64,000 nt of DNA from JASHUC01 sp035606175 (GTDB lineage: Bacteria > Pseudomonadota > Gammaproteobacteria > Steroidobacterales > Steroidobacteraceae): contig DATNFW010000065.1 in the NCBI GenBank assembly GCA_035606175.1, positions 28,957 through 92,956 of the forward strand, given 5' to 3'. The stretch's first letter is position 1; every line of letters starts with the position of its first letter. Below are positions 57,772 to 64,000 of this stretch, one piece after another. A program made the position numbers and the translations under genes. The notes beneath the pieces were generated by a model. It did not search any database. It was not told where the DNA came from and was given only the letters and a program-made list of their open reading frames with translations.

Positions 57772-57786
57772 GCCCCGAGGCCTTCC

Positions 57787-58209
57787 ATGGCGCACATCGT
57801 CATCGAGCACTCCGATAATCTCCGTGGCCGGCTCGATGTGCCGCAACTCGTTGACGCACTCCATCAGGCGGCGCTCGGAACAGGCGTTTTTCCAATCGGC
57901 GGACTGCGGACCCGGGCGTATGCGACCGCCTCGTACCGCATCGCGGACGGAGATCCCGAGAACGCGTTCGTGCACGTCTCGGTGCGGGTCGGCCACGGCC
58001 GCGATCTCGCGACGCGGCGTGCGGCCTGCGAGCGCATATTCGAGGCCGCCAGCGATCATCTCGCACCGCTCTTCGAGTCCATTCCGCTTGCCCTCTCCGT
58101 CGAGATGGCCGAGCTCGATCCCGAGCTCAGCCTGAAGAAGAACAACATCCACGAGCACGTGAAGCGCCGCGGGAAAAGCGGTGCGCGCGCAGTAGCCGGC
58201 GGACGCTGA
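57787..58209 (+). CDS. hpaF: 5-carboxymethyl-2-hydroxymuconate isomerase-like protein (HpaF family)
   Basis: The 140-residue tautomerase-superfamily protein aligns by eye with E. coli HpaF: IVIEHSDNLRGRLDVPQLV, TGVFPIGGLRTRAY, NAFVHVSVRVGHGRDL and ALSVEMAELDPELSLKKNNIHEH. The catalytic Pro-1 of that family, exposed after Met removal (MPH in E. coli), is Ala here (MAH). HpaF isomerises the product of homoprotocatechuate ring cleavage after oxidation. Without Pro-1 it may be impaired or have changed chemistry. It is first gene of the operon, two bases before hpaE. Confidence 0.88.
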   Translation: MAHIVIEHSDNLRGRLDVPQLVDALHQAALGTGVFPIGGLRTRAYATASYRIADGDPENAFVHVSVRVGHGRDLATRRAACERIFEAASDHLAPLFESIPLALSVEMAELDPELSLKKNNIHEHVKRRGKSGARAVAGGR

Positions 58210-58211
58210 GC

Positions 58212-59741
58212 ATGGCGCCGCAGAGCTCCGCATTGCAGGCGAACCTCGGCAAGGCCGCCCGGTTCCTCGAGCGCTTCCGCGGCGCTCCGCTCGGCCATTT
58301 CATCGCGGGCCGACACGAGCTCGGTGCAAGCCCGCACCTGTTCGACGACATCTCACCGGTCGACGGCAGTGTGCTCGCGCAGGTCGCCTCTGGTAACGAG
58401 CAGGATGTGGACGCGGCGGCTCGCGCGGCGCACGCGGCGTTTGCCGAATGGCGCAAAGTACCCGGGGAGAAGCGGCGCGCGTTGCTGCACCGGGTCGCGG
58501 ATCTGATCCAGGCGCGAGGCGAGGAGATCGCTCTCATCGAATGCCTCGATACCGGCCAGGCACTGCGCTTCATGAGCCAGGCCGCGGCACGTGCGGCCGA
58601 GAACTTTCGCTTCTTTGCGGATCGCGCCCCCGGGGCTGCCGACGGGCTCTCGCTCCCTGCTTCGCAGCATCTCAACTACACGGTGCGCGAGCCGGTCGGA
58701 CCGGTCGCGGTAATCACGCCGTGGAACACGCCGTTCATGCTCTCCACCTGGAAGATCGCGCCCGCGCTCGCGGCCGGCTGCACGGTCGTCCACAAGCCTG
58801 CCGAGTGGAGTCCCCTCACGGCGATGATCCTCGCGGAGATCGTCGCGGAGGCCGGCCTCCCGTCGGGAACGCTCAATCTCGTCAACGGCATCGGGGAGGA
58901 GACGGGCCGCTGGCTCACGGAGCATCCGCTCATCCGCGCAACCGCGTTCATCGGCGAGTCGAAGACCGGCAGTCTCATCATGAGCCAGGGCGCTCCGACG
59001 CTGAAACGCGTGCACCTCGAGCTCGGCGGCAAAAATCCCGTGCTGGTGTTCGAGGACGCCGATCTCGACCGGGCGCTCGATGCGGTCGTCTTCATGATCT
59101 TCAGTCTGAACGGCGAGCGCTGCACCTCCTCGAGCCGCTTGCTCGTGCAGCGCTCGATTCACGACCGCTTCGTCGCGCGCATCGCCGAGCGCGTCGGGCG
59201 GCTCGCGATCGGCCACCCGCTCGATCCGGCAACCGAGGTGGGCCCCCTCATCCACGCCCGACATCTCGCGAAGGTCCTGAGCTACTTCGATGTCGCCCGC
59301 TCCGAGGGCGCGGAGATCCGCTGCGGCGGCCGGCGGGCGGAGGAGCTCGGACCGGGGAACTACGTGCAGCCGACGCTGCTCACGAGCGCCCGCGGCGACA
59401 TGCGGATCGCGCAGGAGGAGATCTTCGGGCCGGTGCTCACGGTCATCCCGTTCGACGACGAGGCCGATGCGCTCGCCATCGCGAACGACGTGCGTTACGG
59501 GCTCACCGCGTATATCTGGACGGAGAACGCCGGGCGCGCACTGCGTCTCGCGCACGGCATCGAGGCCGGGATGGTGTGGGTGAACTCCGAGAACAACCGC
59601 CACCTGCCGACCCCCTTTGGTGGAAGCAAGGCAAGCGGCATCGGCCGCGACGGCGGCGACTACAGCTTCGAGTTCTACATGGAAACGAAGAACATTTGCA
59701 TCGCGCATGGCACACACCGGGTGCCGAAGCTCGCCGGATGA
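58212..59741 (+). CDS. hpaE: 5-carboxymethyl-2-hydroxymuconate semialdehyde dehydrogenase-like ALDH
   Basis: The 509-residue aldehyde dehydrogenase has the general-base Glu in HLELGGKNPVLVFED, the catalytic Cys in LNGERCTSSSRLLV, oxyanion Asn in TPWNTPFML, and the C-terminal PFGGSKASGIGRDGGDYSFEFYMETKNI. That ending, with the LIECLDTGQALRFM segment, is typical of HpaE and related hydroxymuconic semialdehyde dehydrogenases. It should oxidise the ring-cleavage semialdehyde with NAD. Tight packing with hpaF supports the assignment. The true substrate depends on what the LigAB-type dioxygenase cleaves. Confidence 0.88.
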   Translation: MAPQSSALQANLGKAARFLERFRGAPLGHFIAGRHELGASPHLFDDISPVDGSVLAQVASGNEQDVDAAARAAHAAFAEWRKVPGEKRRALLHRVADLIQARGEEIALIECLDTGQALRFMSQAAARAAENFRFFADRAPGAADGLSLPASQHLNYTVREPVGPVAVITPWNTPFMLSTWKIAPALAAGCTVVHKPAEWSPLTAMILAEIVAEAGLPSGTLNLVNGIGEETGRWLTEHPLIRATAFIGESKTGSLIMSQGAPTLKRVHLELGGKNPVLVFEDADLDRALDAVVFMIFSLNGERCTSSSRLLVQRSIHDRFVARIAERVGRLAIGHPLDPATEVGPLIHARHLAKVLSYFDVARSEGAEIRCGGRRAEELGPGNYVQPTLLTSARGDMRIAQEEIFGPVLTVIPFDDEADALAIANDVRYGLTAYIWTENAGRALRLAHGIEAGMVWVNSENNRHLPTPFGGSKASGIGRDGGDYSFEFYMETKNICIAHGTHRVPKLAG

Positions 59742-59785
59742 GCGCGGCGGCCCTGGACATGGCGCGCAAGGCAGTCAGCCCATGA
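59738..59785 (+). CDS. 15-codon mini-ORF bridging hpaE and the dapA-like gene
   Basis: The reading frame ATG (59738) to TGA (59785) encodes MSAAALDMARKAVSP. Its start overlaps the hpaE stop as ATGA and its stop overlaps the start of the next gene as ATGA, so it spans the only sizeable gap in the operon. It could couple translation across the gap. It has no SD of its own and may be chance; expression is unproven. Confidence 0.35.
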   Translation: MSAAALDMARKAVSP

Positions 59786-60750
59786 CGACGACATTCGCCG
59801 ACCGGCTACAGCGCCTTAAGGGCTCGATGCCGCCTCTCGTCACCCCGTTCCGGGGCGGAGCGGTGGATTACGACGCCTACGGCGAGCTCGTGGCTTTTCA
59901 AATCGAGAACGGCACGCACGGCATTGTCGTCAACGGCACGACGGCCGAGCCGTCCACACTCAGTGTGGAGGAGCGCAACCGGCTCGTCGACGTGGCCGTC
60001 GCCGTCGCCGCGAAACGCGTACCGGTCGTGGCCGCAACGGGCACCCAGTCCCTCGCCGACAGCCTGCAACTGACCGAGCACGCGGCCCGCGCGGGCGCCG
60101 ATGCGCTTCTCATCGTGACGCCCTACTTCATCAAGCCGCCGCAACGCGGCCTCATCGCCTACTATCTCGAGCTTGCATCGAGGAGCGATCTGCCGTGGAT
60201 GGTGTATCACATCCCCGGGCGTGCCGCCGTGAGCGTCACAATCGATACGTTGAAGACACTCAAGGAACGCTCCTCGACGTTCATCGGCATGAAGCACGCC
60301 GTGAACGACCTCGGCTTCGTCTCGGAGTGCTTTGCCGAGCTCGGCCGCGATTTCAGAGTGTTCGTCGGGCTCGAGGAGCTTTCCTTTCCGATGATGGCGG
60401 TCGGCGCGTGCGGGCTCATGAACGCGGTGGGCAATCTGCAGCCCCGCGTGCTCGCGGACCTCTGCGATGCCGTTTGGCGCAACGATCTCGCACGCGCGCA
60501 GGCGCTGCATCATCGGCTCTTCGAGATCAACCAGGCGGTGTTCTTCGACACGAACCCCATCCCGATCAAATACATGATGAAGCGTCTCGGTCTCCTCGCC
60601 GCCAATGAGCACAGGCTCCCCATGGCGCCGGCGACACCGGAGCTCGAGCGGCGGCTCGATGCGGTTCTCGACCGTGCCGGATTGCTCGCCGAGCCCGCGA
60701 AGCTGCCGAGCGATCGCACGGGCGCACAACGCGGCCGCAGCACGCGATGA
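59782..60750 (+). CDS. DapA/dihydrodipicolinate synthase-family aldolase
   Basis: The 322-residue class I aldolase-type protein has the DapA landmarks: GTTAE-like motif at 52-56, Tyr142 in VYHIPGRAAV and the Schiff-base lysine K171 in FIGMKHAV. The superfamily makes or splits a bond to pyruvate. In a homoprotocatechuate-type pathway the last step is aldol cleavage yielding pyruvate, normally done by metal-dependent HpaI. No hpaI is visible, so this enzyme may replace it. It is unlikely to be the lysine-pathway DapA, given context. Confidence 0.85.
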   Translation: MTTTFADRLQRLKGSMPPLVTPFRGGAVDYDAYGELVAFQIENGTHGIVVNGTTAEPSTLSVEERNRLVDVAVAVAAKRVPVVAATGTQSLADSLQLTEHAARAGADALLIVTPYFIKPPQRGLIAYYLELASRSDLPWMVYHIPGRAAVSVTIDTLKTLKERSSTFIGMKHAVNDLGFVSECFAELGRDFRVFVGLEELSFPMMAVGACGLMNAVGNLQPRVLADLCDAVWRNDLARAQALHHRLFEINQAVFFDTNPIPIKYMMKRLGLLAANEHRLPMAPATPELERRLDAVLDRAGLLAEPAKLPSDRTGAQRGRSTR

Positions 60751-61622
60751 AGCTGGTGAATTTCTCGGTTGCGGGCCGCGCGAGCTTCGGGGTGCTCACC
60801 GCCGAGGGTATCGTCGATTTGCGCGCGCGCCTCGGCGTCCCGGCAAGCGATCTCACCGAGTTCATTCGTGCCGCGGGGCCGATTGGGCCCGAGGCGCTGA
60901 CGAGGCAGCTCGATGCTGCGATCGCCGGCGCTCCCGATCATCGGCTGAGCGCGGTGCGCCTCCTGACCCCCACCGGCCGGACGCGCTATTTCTGCATCGG
61001 GATCAACTATCCCGAGCGCAACGAGGAATACAAGGACGGAACCGAGCGTCCGAAGTATCCGAGCGTCTTCATGCGCACGCACACCTCGCTCGTCGCGCAC
61101 GACGAGCCGATCGTGCGGCCGCGCGAGTCCGAGCAGCTCGACTACGAGGGCGAGATCGTCGTCGTGATCGGCCAGGGCGGCCGGCGCATCGCCGAGCGCG
61201 ATGCGCTCGCGCACGTGCTCGGCTACACCTGCGGCAACGAAGGCTCCGTGCGGGATTGGCTGCGGCACGCGAAGTTCAACGTCACACCGGGCAAGAATTT
61301 CGACCGCTCGGGCTCGATCGGCCCCTGGCTCGTCACGGCCGATGAGGTCGGCACTGGTCCGCTCTGCGTGAAGACGCGCGTGAACGGCGAGCTGCGCCAG
61401 CAGGACACGAGCGACCGGATGATCTTTCCGCTTCCCTTCCTCATCGCATATCTCTCCGCATTCTGCACCCTCGAGCCTGGGGATGTGATCTTCTCGGGCA
61501 CACCGAGCGGCGCGGGCGCGCGTTTCGACCCGCCCCGATTTCTGCGGCCCGGGGATGCAGTCGAGGTGGAAGTGTCCGGCGTCGGCACGCTGCGCAACGA
61601 GGTCATCGACGATGCCGCGTAG
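60747..61622 (+). CDS. fumarylacetoacetate hydrolase-family enzyme (HpaG-like)
   Basis: This 291-residue protein has a small N-terminal domain (MKLVNFSVAGRASFGVL) and the FAH catalytic domain with metal ligands in DYEGEIVVVIG and the family segments CIGINYPERNEE and LEPGDVIFSGTPSGAG. HpaG (decarboxylase/isomerase) and HpaH-like hydratases use this fold. Only one FAH domain is present, unlike two-domain E. coli HpaG. It overlaps the preceding gene as ATGA. Decarboxylase, isomerase or hydrolase activity cannot be told apart from sequence. Confidence 0.85.
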   Translation: MKLVNFSVAGRASFGVLTAEGIVDLRARLGVPASDLTEFIRAAGPIGPEALTRQLDAAIAGAPDHRLSAVRLLTPTGRTRYFCIGINYPERNEEYKDGTERPKYPSVFMRTHTSLVAHDEPIVRPRESEQLDYEGEIVVVIGQGGRRIAERDALAHVLGYTCGNEGSVRDWLRHAKFNVTPGKNFDRSGSIGPWLVTADEVGTGPLCVKTRVNGELRQQDTSDRMIFPLPFLIAYLSAFCTLEPGDVIFSGTPSGAGARFDPPRFLRPGDAVEVEVSGVGTLRNEVIDDAA

Positions 61623-62115
61623 CAGTGCCCTGCGAGTCGCCGCGCCCGGGCCGGAGGCCCCGATTCGGCCTTTTGCGGACTCCCTGCCGATGGCGCTCCT
61701 CAAGGCCCGGGAGGCGGTCATGCGCCGCTTTCGGCCGGGACTGCGGGCGCACGCCGTCACCGAGCAACAGTGGCGCGTGCTGCGCGCGCTCGCTGCGCTC
61801 GGCCCACTCGAGATCAGCGAGCTCGCAGCGCGCACCTGCCTGCTGCCGCCGAGTCTCTCGCGCATCCTGCCGGCGCTCGAATCGCGCGGGCTCATCGCAC
61901 GGCGCGCGGTAGCGACGGACATGCGCCGCACCGCGGTCTCGGTGACCTCCGCAGGTCTCGAGCTCATCGCCGCGCACGCGCCGCACTCGGAACGGATCTA
62001 TCGAGCGATCGAGGAGCGCTTCGGGTCCGAGCGCCTGCGGCAGCTTTCCCGGCTCCTCGGCGAGCTCGAGGGCGCGCTGCGTCCGCCTCCGGCCCGCGGC
62101 GGCACCGAACGATGA
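61612..62115 (+). CDS. hpaR: MarR-family regulator, HpaR type
   Basis: The 167-residue regulator resembles E. coli HpaR, the repressor of the homoprotocatechuate operon: SLPMALLKAREAVMRRFRPGL, VTEQQWRVLRALAAL, LPPSLSRILPALESRGLI and a wing with DMRRTAVSVTSAG. HpaR releases DNA when it binds the pathway substrates. Its ATG lies 11 bases before the end of the FAH gene, so it is inside the operon, suggesting autoregulation. The likely site is the AAGTACTT dyad before hpaF. Confidence 0.9.
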   Translation: MPRSSALRVAAPGPEAPIRPFADSLPMALLKAREAVMRRFRPGLRAHAVTEQQWRVLRALAALGPLEISELAARTCLLPPSLSRILPALESRGLIARRAVATDMRRTAVSVTSAGLELIAAHAPHSERIYRAIEERFGSERLRQLSRLLGELEGALRPPPARGGTER

Positions 62116-62420
62116 GCCTCTATCACCTGCAGAAGCTCATCTATCAGCTCAACCGCGATCCGGCGGTGCGCAGGCAATATGAGCAGAACTTCGAGGAGCT
62201 GCTCGCGGGTTACGAGCTCACCGCGGAGGAGCGGGGCGCCATCCGCGAGCCGGACATCGGACTGCTCTACGTGATGGGAGTCAACGGCCAGCTGCTCATG
62301 CACTATGCGGCGCTGCGCGGCTTCGAGTGGGATGCGTATCTCGAGGCGATGCGCGAGGGCGAGCGACGCTATGGACCGGTTCGAACCGGTCTTTACAAAC
62401 GGGCGGGCGGCACCTCATGA
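62112..62420 (+). CDS. ligA: LigA-like extradiol dioxygenase small subunit
   Basis: The 102-residue helical protein belongs to the LigA family, the alpha subunit of protocatechuate 4,5-dioxygenase: LYHLQKLIYQLNRDPAVRRQYEQ, LLAGYELTAEERGAI and IGLLYVMGVNGQLLMHYAAL. LigA covers the active site of LigB and contributes to substrate binding. It is shorter than Sphingobium LigA (139). It overlaps hpaR (ATGA) and ligB (ATGA). E. coli HpaD-type enzymes lack this subunit. Confidence 0.9.
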   Translation: MSLYHLQKLIYQLNRDPAVRRQYEQNFEELLAGYELTAEERGAIREPDIGLLYVMGVNGQLLMHYAALRGFEWDAYLEAMREGERRYGPVRTGLYKRAGGTS

Positions 62421-63253
62421 GTCTCGTATTCGCCGGAGTCTTAAGCCATGCGCCCGGTATCACCGGTCGCGCGGAGCGCGCCGATCCCACGCTGCGCGAT
62501 GCGTTCTACGCCAGTCTCGATCGCATGCGCCTCGAGCTCGAGGCCGCGCGCCCGGATGCGCTCGTCGTGATCGGAGCCGAGCACTTCGCGAATTTCTTCA
62601 TGAACAATATGCCTTCGCTCTGCGTCGGCATGGCCGACGCGTACGAAGGGCCGATCGAGGACGTTGAGTGGCTGCGGATCGCGCGGACGCGCGTCCCGGG
62701 CGCGGCGGAGCTCTCGCAGCGGCTCATCGCCGAGATGATGCACGAGGTGGACCTCGCGTATGCGCAGGAGTGGCGCTTCGACCACGGCATCATGGTGCCG
62801 CTCAATTTCCTCACTCCAAGGTATGACCTCCCGGTCATTCCGGTGAACATCAACTGCCAGGGGCCGCCGCTCATTCCGCTCGCACGCTGCTGGGCTTTCG
62901 GGCGAGCGCTGCGCCGGGCGTGCGATGCGGCCGCGGAGCGCATCGCGGTGGTCGGCACCGGCGGTATTTCGCACTGGCCGGCAACTCCCGACTCGGGGAA
63001 GATCAACGAGGCCTGGGATCGCGCCTTCCTCGAGAAGTTCCTCGCGAATCGCCGCGACGAGCTCCTCGCCTACACCGACGAGGAGACCTATCGCGATGCC
63101 GGTCAGGGAGGATTCGAGATCCGCACGTTCATCGCGCTCGCCGGTTGCACGGAGGGTAGCCGGAGCGAGCTCTGGTTCTATGCCCCCATTCCGATTTTCG
63201 CGGTCGGATGCACGGTCGCTGTGGTGCGCATCGAGCCGCTGATCACCGACTGA
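62417..63253 (+). CDS. ligB: LigB-type extradiol ring-cleavage dioxygenase, catalytic subunit
   Basis: The 278-residue type III extradiol dioxygenase has the iron ligands H11 (LSHAPG), H56 (AEHFANF) and probably E234 (GGFEIRTF), and the catalytic His H186 in GTGGISHW. The FDHG and PVIPVNINCQGPP segments are LigB-like. It opens a catechol ring with O2 in the cytoplasm. Protocatechuate, gallate and homoprotocatechuate are candidate substrates; hpaE and hpaF next door argue for homoprotocatechuate, the LigA partner for protocatechuate/gallate. It is the last gene of the operon. Confidence 0.9.
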   Translation: MSLVFAGVLSHAPGITGRAERADPTLRDAFYASLDRMRLELEAARPDALVVIGAEHFANFFMNNMPSLCVGMADAYEGPIEDVEWLRIARTRVPGAAELSQRLIAEMMHEVDLAYAQEWRFDHGIMVPLNFLTPRYDLPVIPVNINCQGPPLIPLARCWAFGRALRRACDAAAERIAVVGTGGISHWPATPDSGKINEAWDRAFLEKFLANRRDELLAYTDEETYRDAGQGGFEIRTFIALAGCTEGSRSELWFYAPIPIFAVGCTVAVVRIEPLITD

Positions 63254-63257
63254 AGGA

Positions 63258-64000
63258 TCAGAGGGCCGCCTCCAGGATCGCGCGCGCATCGGCCTCGCCG
63301 ACCTTCCTGGGATTTTTCGCGACATTCGCGTTGTTCGCGCTCTCGGCCGCAACCGCGGCGATGTCTTCGCGGCTCACCCCGCACTCCCCGAGCCGTGCGG
63401 GCAGCCCGATTCGCGCTCGCAAAGCGTCGATCGCACCGGCCGCATCGCCGTCGCGCCGTCCAAACAGCATCGCGAGCCGCGCGGTCACCTCCGGCACGGC
63501 CTCCTGATTGAATCGAACCGCGTGCGCGAGAATGAGCGCGTTCGCCAGGCCGTGCGCGATTCCGGTGCGCCCGCCGACCATTTGCGCGAGCCCGTGGTGC
63601 ACCCCCATCGAGGCGTTCTGCAATGAACGACCGCCGAGGAGCGCGCCCGCGAGCAGCTCGGTGCGCGCTTGCAAATCGTGCGGCTGCTCGATCACGCGCG
63701 GCAGCGCGTGGAAGATGCGCGCCGCGCCGGAATAGGCGATCGCTTCGGCCTCCGGCGTCCGCGACGGCGACCATGCCGCCTCCACACAGTGCGCGAGCGC
63801 GTTCATCCCGGTCTCCGCGCTCAGTCGCGGCGGCAGCTCGAGCGTCGTCTCCGGATCGTAGATGACGCCGGCCGGAGCGAGCGTCGGCGCACCCGCTCCC
63901 GACTTGCGATGTGCCGCCTCGTCGAGCATTCCGTAAAACGGGGTGACCTCCGCGCCGGAGTAAGTCGTGGGGATCGCAACGTGCGCCAGTGCGGGCCGAT
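63258..64000 (-). CDS. maleylacetate reductase / iron-containing alcohol dehydrogenase, N-terminus cut by window edge
   Basis: About 247 C-terminal residues are present. They begin in PALAHVAIPTTYSGAEVTPF, the nucleotide/metal region of maleylacetate reductases, and contain AETGMNALAHCVEA, the metal histidines in MGVHHGLAQMVGG and GIAHGLANALILAHA, and the end motif NPRKV (NPRPV is usual). These enzymes reduce maleylacetate to 3-oxoadipate with NADH. The gene is convergent with ligB, four bases apart, so it belongs to a neighbouring operon. It implies a hydroxyquinol/maleylacetate branch not otherwise visible. Confidence 0.85.
   Translation of the reverse strand, partial: RPALAHVAIPTTYSGAEVTPFYGMLDEAAHRKSGAGAPTLAPAGVIYDPETTLELPPRLSAETGMNALAHCVEAAWSPSRTPEAEAIAYSGAARIFHALPRVIEQPHDLQARTELLAGALLGGRSLQNASMGVHHGLAQMVGGRTGIAHGLANALILAHAVRFNQEAVPEVTARLAMLFGRRDGDAAGAIDALRARIGLPARLGECGVSREDIAAVAAESANNANVAKNPRKVGEADARAILEAAL

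Noticed and set aside
59782..60750. Naming the aldolase as the lysine-pathway dapA
   Set aside because: The active-site residues fit the superfamily, but the gene is translationally coupled within an aromatic operon and has a divergent GTTAE motif.
1..64000. tRNA, rRNA, CRISPR array, insertion sequence or integrase
   Set aside because: No cloverleaf-like segment, spacer-repeat array, transposase or integrase product was found, and coding is continuous with uniform GC-rich codon use.

Overview
The window is a gap-free stretch of high-GC (by eye about two-thirds G+C) bacterial chromosome with tightly packed operons. I see no tRNA, rRNA, insertion sequence, prophage or CRISPR array. Gene content (HrpA helicase, a complete L-Ara4N lipid A set, NodT-type outer-membrane factors, a CecR/YbhGFSR-type exporter, DUF6152 proteins, HpaR) points to a Gram-negative proteobacterium, most likely a gammaproteobacterium of the Steroidobacter/Nevskia type. 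That placement is inference from gene families, not from a marker gene.

Layout. 1-2734: a partial glutathione transferase, then two NAD(P)-dependent dehydrogenases that carry export signals. 2796-8652: an EmrAB-TolC-type efflux operon under a MarR regulator, with 15-bp iterated operator-like arrays in front of both the regulator and the pump, plus a membrane protein built from three repeats. 8725-11376: hydroxypyruvate isomerase-like protein, a secreted unknown and an SDR. 11422-15999: branched-chain aminotransferase followed by branched-chain 2-oxoacid dehydrogenase E1alpha, E1beta and E2. 16026-20124: an M28 carboxypeptidase, alanine dehydrogenase and its divergent Lrp/AsnC regulator. 20189-21890: an exported F420/NADP-type reductase and a TfdA-like oxygenase. 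21987-29750: a complete YbhGFSR-like ABC exporter with its own outer-membrane factor, divergent from a CecR-type TetR regulator across a near-perfect 38-bp palindrome. 29677-34102: a secreted phosphoesterase, an M13 peptidase, and an HtrA-like protein that has lost its whole catalytic triad.

34083-42078 is an arn operon (arnC, split arnA, arnD, arnT, a small flippase-like protein, arnB, unknown) for 4-amino-4-deoxy-L-arabinose modification of lipid A. 42136-47031 holds an acetyltransferase, an HdeD-type protein, a hydroxyisobutyrate-dehydrogenase-like/aldehyde dehydrogenase pair and a DUF6152 pair. 47091-54693 holds HrpA, a Rieske oxygenase, and envelope proteins.

54807-64000 looks like an aromatic-catabolism island. 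Divergent from one control region are, on the minus strand, an SDR and two LigF-like (beta-etherase-type) glutathione transferases and, on the plus strand, a translationally coupled operon mixing homoprotocatechuate genes (hpaF-, hpaE- and hpaR-like) with a LigA/LigB-type extradiol dioxygenase, a DapA-family aldolase and an FAH-family enzyme. A convergent maleylacetate-reductase-like gene runs off the right edge. The Rieske oxygenase upstream fits the same theme. This hybrid lig/hpa cluster is the best candidate for an undescribed pathway in the window.
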